This document shows positions 55,664 through 64,000 of a stretch of 64,000 bases of DNA, piece after piece. Within the stretch, counting starts at the first letter, position 1, and every line of letters begins with the position of its first letter. The stretch lies in contig NC_069087.1 in NCBI RefSeq assembly GCF_947172395.1, forward strand, positions 16,932,889 through 16,996,888, read 5' to 3'. Position numbers and translations under genes: made by a program. The DNA is from Bicyclus anynana. Taxonomy: Eukaryota > Arthropoda > Insecta > Lepidoptera > Nymphalidae. The notes under the pieces were generated by a model that saw nothing but the letters and a program-made list of their open reading frames with translations, ran no database searches and was not told the DNA's origin.

Positions 55664-57428
55664 TTACAAAAAACCGACTATATTTAGTAGCATTTGCGCT
55701 CGGCTTTGCTTGAATTTATTTCAGATTGTGCTGTAATTTTTATTTATCTTAGAGTGATTTATTATCCAAATACGAGTATGGCACTTGTTAAGTATAATTA
55801 GCCAATGTGTGATCAATATTCTCCTTTCTCCTCCAAAGATTAAAGGACTGATCTTACTTAGCCTACGAATCCAAACGACCCTTAAGGGGTGTGATTCCGC
55901 TATTTTATGCTCGTCGATGTTTCGCCTATAGCAAGTTTTGTTTTTATTTCTATAGAATGCCAAAAATAAAATAAAATTGCCATGGAAACGAGCGATGTCG
56001 CTGTAACTTTACAGAATGCAGGGGCTGAGTCTCACTTATGACGCGTTTAGAGACGTTCATCCTCACCGCTCTAGCCCTAGAACTTGTCTCTGACATTCCG
56101 CGGTCTCTCAAATCCCCGGTAGAGTGCGCGCAAGATAAGCCTGCGCGCGACCGGCGCGGCAATGATGTTGCCAGCTTTAGTGATCTCTTTTACCCGCCAA
56201 GAGATAGACAGGGATACATGACCAGATGGCGGCACTATTTATTAGTTTTGGGCAAACTTATTTTTCGCACACTATAAAAAGCTCTCTGTCAACATATTCG
56301 CATAATTCCATTTGCACGGTACATCAAACTTTTCAACACGTATTCTCGTAATAGGTCGCTAAAGTTCAATGTCATCAAGAAATTAATGCTCGCAGAGGTA
56401 ATTAATCATGAAAATGATAATAAGAACTGACAGCAACCGTACGCCGAAAAGGTTAAAAGCATTCACAACCGGAAAACATTGTAGACGTGTTTTCAACATC
56501 ACAAAGTCCCGCTTGCTTTGTTAAGGGCCATTTACACGTACAATTTTAACACTTATAAAGGTTAACCGTTGTAGAATCTCATTGTGAATGGTAGATGTCC
56601 AGGAAACTGTCTCTATGCTTAGGAACTTAGTATGCATTACATAGGTATAGGAGGTTTTTAATACTACGTGTACGTAAGAAAAAACGTAGTCGACGTCGAG
56701 GTCGAGGCTAATAAGTTCCAGGACATGAGTGTGTTGTATAATAATAATCTAGCTGGTTCCGGACAACTTGCAGTTATGTTTCTGCCATTTTCCTAAATTC
56801 GTGTAATGTACAAAGTAATGTGTAAAACTGTGAGATGCGTTGCGGATGAGTTCCAACCAAATTGACATCAAATAAACATTGATTGTGATGTGAGTAGGTG
56901 TATAAAAGTTGGCCAATCAAAAAAATCATTTCATCCACAACACTTTTTTAAAATTTACTTACAGCACAAGGAACCTATAATTCCTCACTTGTTTTTTTTA
57001 GAAAACCCTTCATTCGGTATGAAACTAGATAACATTTCATGGACCCCCGGTTACGAGTTGTGAAACCCCATTTTTTTCTCACGCCAACGTAGTCCCCTCC
57101 GTGGACACCTGGGAGTCAACCTGGACCACTTTATGAATCAATGGTCTAGAATCTAGATCGAAGTATCCATAAGCGACACTGATCTCTATATATTTTAGAC
57201 ATGGAACACGCCATTTCTATTACGAGTAGGTACCTTATTAATACTATAATACTTAAGTTTACCAACAAACGAATCTTAAAGATGACCATTGCAGTATGAT
57301 TACGACGGCATCTCGCGATGTAAAGCGCGTAATCGATATTAATTAAAGGCTGTGAGTACGTTATGATACCTTCGACAAAAAGTCGACTTCCGCGTCACAG
57401 CGGTGTCGGGTTACCCTTGCCGAGCTCG
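55664..57428. other. Non-coding DNA with a CpG-rich block
   Basis: 56035-56265 is GC-rich (tccgcggtctctcaaatccc, gtgcgcgcaagataagcctg, cgcgcgaccggcgcggcaat) and carries a 79-codon plus-strand frame starting MTRLETFILTALALELV, hydrophobic like a signal peptide but with no recognised domain or splice context. It may be regulatory or a CpG-rich repeat. 57040-57130 has a GC-richer piece (tagtcccctccgtggacacc) of unknown origin. Confidence 0.35.
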
Positions 57429-57500
57429 TAGTACGGGAGGCGGCCTTATAGCGCCTTAAAATGAGCCTCTGTACACCAAAGTTTAGTTACCTCACAGTAG
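57429..57500 (+). repeat. Repeat V, copy 1 (flanks the element cluster)
   Basis: gtacgggaggcggccttata, gcgccttaaaatgagcctct and gtacaccaaagtttagttac match in order 59440-59512 (gtatggaagttggccttacg, ttaccttaaattaacttctg, tatgcat ... aacttac). The second copy shows TG/CA in place of several CG sites. The two copies bracket the Helitron-like cluster. Confidence 0.55.
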
Positions 57501-57508
57501 GGAAACAT

Positions 57509-58264
57509 CTATACTAATATTATAAAGAGGTAAAGTTTGTAAGTTTGTAAGTTTGTCACATTTTTAAAATGGGGTAATCTTCGGAACTACTGGTCCGATT
57601 TTAAAAATTCTTTCACCAGTAGAATGCTACATTATCGGGGAGTGCTATAGGCTATATTTTATATTGATATCATATATATTAGCCGAGTTATCACAGTTTT
57701 TGTCATACAGGTCGGACTGAAAATCCTCTTAAACAGACTTATTCGCATGCGCTGCCTTAACTATTGTGTAAAATTTAAATTAATGTATGGGAGACTTTAT
57801 GTATCTTTAAAAGATCTACAAAAAAATCTGCGACACCATATATCTATCTTCTATATATTAGCAGATATAGTACCTTTTGTGTTTTAAAAATTATTAATTT
57901 TATATACTTAGGTTTACGTCATTATTTATACAACTAAACTTTAATCCTTATTAAAATAAATTATTTAATAATCACAAGGATATTATGGAGATAAGATTTG
58001 CCCTTTACTTATGTTAATTACTTAAATAGTTTCGGAGATAATACAAAATTTCTAAAAGACGCAGAAATTCCGCTATATGACGCCCGGCGCTTTCATTTAT
58101 GTAGTTCCCGTTCCCGTGTGAATATGGGGATCAAACATAGCCTATGAAACTCGCAAATAACGTAGCTTTCTATTGGTAAAACAATTTTCCAAATCGGTCC
58201 AGTAGATCCAGAGATTACCTCCTACAACCACACGAACTTTACCTCTTTATATTATTAGCATAGA
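57509..58264. mobile_element. Head-to-head pair of Helitron-like elements (large inverted repeat)
   Basis: 57511-57665 and 58118-58263 are inverted copies about 150 bases long: left ctatactaatattataaaga, ggtaaagttt, actggtccgatttt, ataggctat; right atagcctat, aaatcggtccagta, aactttacctctttatatta, ttagcatag. The right member starts with tgacgcccggcgctttcatt at 58078, as 42787-42975 does. So two family H copies face opposite ways around about 450 AT-rich bases. Short (gtaagttt) tandem units occur at 57532-57555. No coding sequence. Confidence 0.78.
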
Positions 58265-58327
58265 AGTCTCTATTTCTCTTGGTCATACCACCATGACTCT
58301 CGAAGGACTGGACCGATTTTGCTAAGG

Positions 58328-58708
58328 GTAGGAGTAAGATAGAGAAGTTACAGGGTAGGGTAGGGTACGGGTAGGGAAGCGTAGGGGTAGTGTAGGTTTA
58401 GGGCCGGATTTAGGGTAGTGGTAGGGTACGGGTAGGATAGGGAAGTGGTAGAGTAGGGGTAGGATAGGCGTGAGATAGGGATACGGGTGGGATGGAGGTA
58501 GGAAAGGGATAGGGTACGGAGAGGGTAGGGGTAGGATGGGGGTAGGGGTAGGATGGGGGTAGGGTGTAGGTAAGGTAGCGGTAGGTTTGGGGTAGGGTAG
58601 GGCTACCCCTACCCTAACCCTACCTCCACCCTACGGTGGAGGTAGGGTTAGGGTAGGGTAGGGGTAGGGTAGATGTAGGGGTTGGGTAGGGTAGGGTTAG
58701 GGGTAGTA
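58328..58708 (+). repeat. G-rich minisatellite, (GGTAGGG)-type units
   Basis: About 380 bases of variable units such as gggtaggg, ggggtagg, ggatgggggtagg and ggtacgggta. The G-strand is the plus strand except for a short inverted C-rich interval at 58603-58630. Runs of three or more G at short spacing give strong G-quadruplex potential. It is not the insect telomere repeat TTAGG, although gttaggg occurs a few times. Confidence 0.92.
58610..58655. repeat. Perfect 21-bp hairpin inside the minisatellite
   Basis: 58610-58630 (taccctaaccctacctccac plus c) is the exact reverse complement of 58635-58655, with the 4-base loop ctac. The strand asymmetry of the minisatellite flips here, as after an inverted duplication caused by fork template switching. 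Confidence 0.92.
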
Positions 58709-58762
58709 GTAAAGTTGACATCGAAATTTACGCGGACGAAGTCGCGGGCGTCCGCTAGTCTT

Positions 58763-59089
58763 TTATAATAGGAAAATTATCTTAATGCATTGGGGTCAGG
58801 GTCAGTGGGCCAATAAACTACTTGTAAAGTTTGGCGTTAAAATAGAGAGTAATAATAATTTGTAAAATTATTTCAATAAAATATTAAAAAAAAAATCTCT
58901 TCCCGAAAGGCTTGGGTGGGAATACGGGCTCTGAGACTTGGCCTCACTGTCCGGGTAAGACTAACGTGATAAGATTTAGTGAGAACGTTGATCTTTTTTT
59001 CACTAGCTGTCGCCATCGATTTAATTTGTGTTGAATTGTAAAAAGGTGTTTTGCAATTTTCTTATGGATCTTTGCATTTTTTTTTCAAA
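58763..59089. other. Non-coding DNA inside the element cluster
   Basis: No family is recognised with confidence; 58900-58950 is GC-richer (cttcccgaaaggcttgggtg). Confidence 0.35.
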
Positions 59090-59228
59090 TGGGCACACGT
59101 TACTTTCTGAAAATTCATTATTTTTGTAACAACAAATGTAAAAATCGGTCCATTACTTTCAAAGTCTATTAGAAACAAACAAACTAACAAAAATTCTTTC
59201 CTCTTTATAAAATTAGTATAGATTTAAA
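59090..59228 (+). mobile_element. Helitron-like element end (family H)
   Basis: aaaatcggtccattactttc, the aaacaaacaaactaac run, and ttcctctttataaaattagt followed by ataga match the right end of 58079-58263. The left half is missing or degraded. Confidence 0.65.
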
Positions 59229-59439
59229 TCATATATCATGTTACATATTATAGAAGTAATCATTTTTAAAAAATAATGGTGAAGGTATTTTCATGTATGA
59301 TCACTATTATTTTCAGTTGATTTGCATTCATCCAGTAGCTCCATGTAAAGTGGAGGAACGACCTCTTTACCATAGGTACCTAGATTTATGTTCGCTGTGA
59401 TTTAACCGTATGCCCAACTGTATATTTCATACGCTGCGG

Positions 59440-59512
59440 CTCTGGTATGGAAGTTGGCCTTACGTTACCTTAAATTAACTTCTGTATGCATTTCAATATA
59501 ACTTACACAGTT
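59440..59512 (+). repeat. Repeat V, copy 2
   Basis: See 57429-57500; diverged same-strand copy on the other side of the cluster. Confidence 0.5.
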
Positions 59513-59747
59513 AAGTTAACCTTTTACAGTATGTAATTATAGTTAATCGGATGTACTTTTTTCTGATTCTTTCTTGGTAAGTTTATTGGTAAATATTAAC
59601 TTTTTTAAATGATTAATCCAGGGCCATGTGAAGGGTAATCACTTCTTTTATCCTACTTATATCATATTTATCATACTTCTATTTGATCCAACAACAATAA
59701 TATAAGAGAACATCCTACAACCCTCTGCCTTGTGTTCCAATACGATA
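59513..59747. other. Non-coding DNA, no gene seen
   Basis: Nothing supported. Confidence 0.4.
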
Positions 59748-59940
59748 GTCACCACCCTACCGGCAAAGACGTACTGCCAAGCGATTAAGTATTCCGGTAC
59801 GATGTCGTGTAGAAACCGAAAGGGGTGTGGATTTTCATCCTCCTCCTAACAAGTTAACCCGCTTCCATCTTTGGTTGCATCATCACTTACCATCAGGTGA
59901 GAATGTAGTCAAGGGCTAACTTGTAAAGAATAAAAAAAAA
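59748..59940 (+). mobile_element. SINE family 1 body without head (copy E)
   Basis: Starts at gtcaccaccctaccggcaaa and follows copy A through gatgtcgtgtagaaaccgaa, ggtgtggattttcatcctcc and gtgagaatgtagtcaaggg to an A-run ending at 59940. It is truncated about 45 bases further into the body than copies C and F. Confidence 0.9.
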
Positions 59941-60231
59941 GTAGATAGATTATGTCTTTCAATAAAAATAAGTAGTGTCCAAATCGAGGCTTTCTTCTTT
60001 AATCGTTTCTAGGTGCTTTACTATATATTGTTGGTTTATTACAGTAGGTCACCATAGATATAGAAATATAATAGATGTACATTGGAATAGTGTGGGATGT
60101 AAACTCTAAATTCCGCTCTATTAGAGCAAAGATCGGACAAGCATAGTGAAATAAATCAGTCTGGTGAAGTCTTTTAAGGAATTATAATTAAAAACAATTA
60201 TTTAACAAGGTGTTAATTGTCCCATTCATAA
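59941..60231. other. AT-rich non-coding DNA
   Basis: Nothing supported. Confidence 0.4.
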
Positions 60232-60420
60232 GTCGTTCGTAACGCGCCGCGGCGGCCATTTTTGCACCGGATATGGTACACGTGCGCTTACACAGGTGGG
60301 CGGCGATTTGTACCATTTAAACCTTACACAGACGCTCCAACTGGCACAGTCCCCGCCAAACAATTAGTCCGATCTAAAGTTGCAGCACGCTGAACTGCAC
60401 AGATATAATAGCTCAGTGGA
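60232..60420. promoter_or_regulatory. CpG-rich block, possible enhancer or promoter
   Basis: gtaacgcgccgcggcggcca, tttttgcaccggatatgg, acacgtgcgcttacacaggt and gggcggcgatttgtaccatt are strikingly GC-rich in an AT-rich region. It contains a gccat core (Pho/YY1-like), cacgtg and caggtg E-boxes. No coding frame or repeat family was recognised. Regulatory function is an inference from composition and motifs. Confidence 0.3.
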
Positions 60421-61100
60421 GATTTGTTTTGTTCACACTAAATTAATCTCTCCTATTCTATAAGGAGGGAGGACTGGCCGTTTAGTAGGTATGCCGTTAT
60501 GATGGACTGTTGACTTGATTGATGCTTAATTATTATATACATAATATATAGTTTTTTTTATTTACATAATATAGGTATTATGCTTTAAAAACTGGTACGT
60601 ATTTTTAATTATTAAAATTGTAAAATACCGAAATGAAAGATTGCGACTGCATTTAAGTACAAGTAAATATTTCAATTTCAAAAACATTTATAAATACTTA
60701 TTTAAATACAACTTTAAATGGTTGCTTCAAAGCGTCTTTGCTTACTTTAGTTAACTATAACTGCTACTGATTGTTGCATATTTGCATTACGAGTATATTC
60801 CAATATTCCAATCTGTATAAATTCATGTCGCATGGTGTATAGGGGGCTTACAATCAAAACCATCTGAATGAATCGAGGTATGACGGCCTTGTGAGGAGGA
60901 TACGTGATCTATCTACCGTTCGTACATCTGTCCGTGTGTTGTGTATAATGCGAAATATGTGCTGACTGGCCCCGGTTTGTTATCATAGATAAGTATTGAC
61001 AGTAGGCATAATTAATATAAGCGTAATTCAAGACAGGAAATAAGACATGGCAGAAGTGTGAAAAAGGATGAAATTAAAAATTTATTTGTTAATACATAAT
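60421..61100. other. AT-rich non-coding DNA, no gene seen
   Basis: Nothing supported. Confidence 0.4.
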
Positions 61101-61530
61101 TGATAGCCCAGTGGGTATGACCTCTGCCTCCGATTCCGGAGAGTGTGCATTTTAAGAAATTAAATATCACGTGTATTGGCTGGTGGGAGGCTTCGGCCGT
61201 GGCTAGTTACCACCCTACCGGCAAAGACGTACCGCCAAGAGATCTAGCGTGCCGGTACGATGCCGTGTAGAAACCGAAAGGGGTGTGGATTTTCATCCTC
61301 CTCCTAACAAGTTAGCCCGCTTCCATCTTAGACTGCATCATCACTTACCATCAGGTGAGATTGTAGTCAAGGGCTACCTTGTAGAAGAATAAAAAAAAAA
61401 TAAAAAAAAAATCAAACGGTGAACACATCGTGAAGAATACACCTGTATACCAGAGAATTTTTAAGTGAAGTCTGCTAATCCGCATTAAGCCAGCGTGGTG
61501 GACAATTAGCCTAACCCCTCTCATTCTGAG
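61101..61530 (+). mobile_element. SINE family 2 copy split by another SINE
   Basis: Left piece 61101-61175 has the head (gatagcccagtgggtatgac, ctctgcctccgattccggag) and jumps to cattttaagaaattaaatat and cacgtgt; the B-box and about 45 following bases are deleted. Right piece 61412-61530 resumes with tcaaacggtgaacacatcgt, taccagagaattttt, ctgctaatccgcattaagcc and agcgtggtggac. The join point corresponds to the middle of the cacgtgtctcaaacggtg block of the reference copy, so copy F inserted here. Confidence 0.87.
61176..61411 (+). mobile_element. SINE family 1 body (copy F), nested in a family 2 SINE
   Basis: Begins ttggctggtgggaggcttc, as copy C does, and is otherwise close to copy A: accctaccggcaaagacgta, gatgccgtgtagaaaccgaa, gtgagattgtagtcaaggg, then an A-rich tail with one T (61391-61411). 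The tRNA head is absent. High similarity to A suggests it is young, younger than its host SINE. Confidence 0.9.
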
Positions 61531-62193
61531 ATATGGAGATAGAGCAGTGTGGTGATGTGTAAGTTTCTTATCCTTCTTTTTAATGAACATGGTTTAATTG
61601 GTAAAGGTCCAGCTATGAATTACTTAACAGATTATGATAATGTCATTCAATCACGTTGAAGATTTTGATGAAAATTGTGTATTTACGGTCCAATTTACGC
61701 AAAACCGCTTTCGATGTTATTAAACGAGTAATTTGTTTCACTTTTGGCTCCAGGCACGAACAAAAAGGCGCAAGTCGTAAATAACGAAAATAAATTTTGC
61801 ATATTCAATGTTTAGTCAATTTGCATTCAACATATTCACGTTTCGAGTCGAAAAACAAGTTCTGCTTATTGAAAGTCGATAGTATTTTTTGCATATTATG
61901 GTCGAACTCGCAAACCGGTCGCACTTCGAAGGACCTGCATCACGCGTCAACTTGTGCCATTTTGACCTTAAACCTACTTCCTCTAAAGACTACACTATTA
62001 ATAGATTTGCGCTTGACTACAACCATGCCTCGGGGAAAGCAATGATGAGATCGAGGTTGGCTAAATTCTTTTTTGTTGAGAAAGAATATAATACGGAACA
62101 ATAACTATACAAATCACGCCCACGTGGAATAGTGCCAAGAATACTGGTTGCATTTATGCGCTGGATACTCTGGGCAGCCAGGCTAATCCTTTG
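61531..62193. other. Non-coding DNA, no gene seen
   Basis: Short frames of 60-80 codons cross it (for example 61797-62045) without recognisable domains. Confidence 0.4.
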
Positions 62194-62268
62194 GTCTAGG
62201 CGCAAAAAATGATTCGATCACGCAGAGATACTCCTAACATTTCTCGTTCGTCTAGGCGCAAAAAATGA
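62194..62268 (-). mobile_element. 37-bp RTE coding scrap between exact 19-bp direct repeats
   Basis: gtctaggcgcaaaaaatga occurs exactly at 62194-62212 and 62250-62268. The 37 bases between (62213-62249) read on the minus strand as EREMLGVSLRDR, which matches the conserved ERAMLGVSLRDR block of the same lepidopteran RTE protein whose C-terminus is found at 25258-25465. It is an internal piece: neither the RTE 3' tail nor adjacent codons are present. The layout is that of a tiny insertion with a target-site duplication. Confidence 0.7.
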
Positions 62269-62315
62269 GCCAGCTCTTCTGTCACCAAAGGGTTTGTTTG
62301 AAAGGGTATATTATT

Positions 62316-62359
62316 ACTATGAAAACACCTTAGAAGTATTTCTAAGGTGTTTTCATAGT
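62316..62359. repeat. Perfect 20-bp hairpin with 4-base loop
   Basis: actatgaaaacaccttagaa (62316-62335) and its exact reverse complement (62340-62359) surround gtat. It is not part of a recognised repeat. The loop is too short for a normal microRNA precursor; a cruciform or template-switch origin fits better. Confidence 0.92.
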
Positions 62360-64000
62360 CAGAATCTGATGCTGGGAAATCAAGGAAAACTTTTAAAAAT
62401 CTTAGGGACAACTAGTGCATTTATGATTATTTTCATTTAGTATTTGAAGCACTACAATGTAATGCAGGTCTAGAGTCGATCTGGTGATGGAACTGAAACA
62501 CAAATGATGGAACTCTTTTTAGTTACAGTGTTATTTAGGAAAACAAAGTTTTAGAGGTAGATCACTTTAGTTTTTAGGGTGTGATATAGGCCATTAGGTC
62601 GTTATCGCTTCCAATGTTATTTGTATAATAATAGCCAATGATTATTAAGCGAAGCGAAGATTTATTGTACTAAATTGGTGGAGTGTTTAAGTAAATTGCT
62701 GGGTATTACCGATTCACCGAGTATTATGTATGACGATGTGATAAATTTAGCCGTTTTTGGACATTTTAAATGTATAGCTGGTGATTTGGACGCGAGCATT
62801 AACGGTTGTTCGCTAGCAGATTGATTTTACATACATTTACTTTATTGAGAAAAATAGTAATCCAAAAATAATAATACCATTATCGCCGAAAAAATTATTT
62901 TGATGGATTTTTTGAAGAAACATTTTCTGTATTCGTTACCCATATTGTTGTATTGCGATTGTATCAAAAATCTGATTTTTTCAGATTTTTTTCCGGAAAA
63001 AAAGTTGAATGAATGGGGATATACTTTTTATTTGCACAGTAGGATTCTGTAAAACGTTTGATGCTTTAATTTTCATTGAAGTAAATCAACAATATTATTG
63101 CGACAATTGTAAATAAGTAATTAAATTAAGTCAAAGTTTGTAAAGGTAACCCTACTTAATGCATTATATTTTAAAAAATATATTCTTTATCACCAATTTA
63201 CATGATATAGCTACCGTTTATCGTATCTAGGTCGGTCACACTTCAAATTATATTCGGAAACAAATTATTCAAATGACCACAATAAGTTTGAGAATCGATC
63301 ACGTTTTTTTAATCGAATTCGTCATAAGTAGCACGACAATCAGCTACTTACAGCATTATCTCGAGTTTTAATCGATTTTTTGTACGATTTTATAATCGAT
63401 TCTCGCTCGGATAGTTTGATATCTTACTAATGCAGAGATAAACTGCTTGTGCCATCGTCTTTAGACGGTTGGATCATTTGCAAATGGCTTGTATATTGTA
63501 GGGTGACAAGTTTTTTAAAAAGACGAAGATTAATTAATTAAATACTTACTAATACTGTAATGTATAACTGTAATATAAAAATAGCAATGGTTGGGTGGTT
63601 AAATGGATATGTATTACTTAATTATGCCTGAACGGTTGAAAGGATCTGAATAAAGTTTTGATTTTTTTTGATAATTTTGTTGTAGGCTTCTTCTAAATTA
63701 TATTTAGCAATTACGTTTAAGTTAATAAAAAATATTATCGCCTCGTAGTGATGTACATGATTGTGATTTAAATAAAGTTTTAACTGTGAGTTAATTTAAA
63801 ATTTCGAGCTATAATGATCATATAAGCTTGATTATAGTTTTCAACTCATTTATAGACATTTTCAATCATTAATTTTAAAGGCCTATCTGCTATCTAATTT
63901 ACTATTTAAATTCAGTGTTAATCAGATGAAGATGAGCTCTTCCACGAATTTCAACAAAGCATTCGTTATCAGTAAGATACACCTTTTAACACTATTCTTC
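62360..64000. other. AT-rich non-coding DNA with an AATCGA motif cluster
   Basis: 63290-63404 holds gagaatcgat, taatcgaatt, taatcgattt and taatcgattctc; the first and last form a 10-bp inverted pair (gagaatcgat / atcgattctc). Such repeated atcgat-type sites could bind homeodomain, Cut- or DREF-like factors. No gene, RNA or mobile element is recognised elsewhere in this stretch. Confidence 0.35.

Larger units (their letters stand above)
58265..58762 (-). mobile_element. Helitron-like element carrying the minisatellite
   Basis: Left end: tctctatttctcttggtcat, ccaccatgactctcgaagga, ctggaccgattttgc. Right end: agttgacatcgaaatttacg, cggacgaagtcgcgggcgtc, cgctagt. The right end has a short stem (gcggac / gtccgc) and CTAG followed by T, as expected of a Helitron 3' end; the same terminus in the other direction is at 2576. 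Between them lies the G-rich minisatellite 58328-58708. Confidence 0.65.

Noticed and set aside
56038..56277. 79-codon frame with a hydrophobic N-terminus in a GC-rich block
   Set aside because: The signal-peptide look is weak evidence alone. No stop-free conservation, splice sites or domain can be shown.
58328..58708. Interstitial telomere repeat
   Set aside because: Units are gggtaggg-like and irregular; the lepidopteran telomere repeat TTAGG is not present in tandem.

Overview
The window looks like a stretch of a lepidopteran (butterfly or moth) nuclear genome. It is AT-rich with no operons, ribosome binding sites or long open frames. It is littered with repeats typical of Lepidoptera: two abundant tRNA-headed SINE families, 3'-end scraps of RTE-type LINEs ending in ATGATGATG tails, other LINE C-termini, and short elements whose ends carry the ACTAGCGGACG / CCGCGACTTCG-type terminus. 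No host protein-coding exon could be supported on either strand. The few longer open frames are retroelement remnants or chance frames in AT-rich DNA.

Layout. 1-7.9 kb: a perfect 20-bp palindrome, a full-length SINE, RTE and Helitron-like scraps, and a hairpin-bearing 75-77 bp tandem repeat. 7.9-16.2 kb: sparse DNA, then a minus-strand SINE interrupted by a LINE tail, an RTE tail and a deleted SINE. 16.2-23.3 kb: largely single-copy AT-rich DNA with the first candidate recursive-splice site at 18989/18990 and an inverted repeat pair. 23.3-29.3 kb: a 160-bp foldback element, several RTE C-termini and the best protein remnant of the window, a 219-codon LINE reverse transcriptase C-terminus on the minus strand (28508-29245). 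29.3-36.8 kb: the second candidate recursive-splice site at 29523/29524, two related CpG-rich blocks, SINE pieces, a strong 22-bp hairpin, a tandem repeat and a Jockey/CR1-like LINE end. 36.8-48.6 kb: SINE fragments and several old local duplications. 48.6-57.4 kb: mostly AT-rich, with one more local duplication, two LINE ends and a near full-length SINE. 57.4-64 kb: a mosaic of head-to-head Helitron-like elements enclosing a G-rich minisatellite, a SINE inserted into another SINE, and a 37-bp RTE coding scrap flanked by exact 19-bp direct repeats.

Functional reading. The most interesting host signal is a pair of fused 3'/5' splice sites (polypyrimidine tract, CAG, then GTRAGT) on the plus strand, 10.5 kb apart. 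With the absence of exons, this is what is expected inside a very long intron of a plus-strand gene processed by recursive splicing (ratchet points). This is inference from motif and context. RNA-seq lariat or junction reads would decide it. The gene itself cannot be identified from this window.
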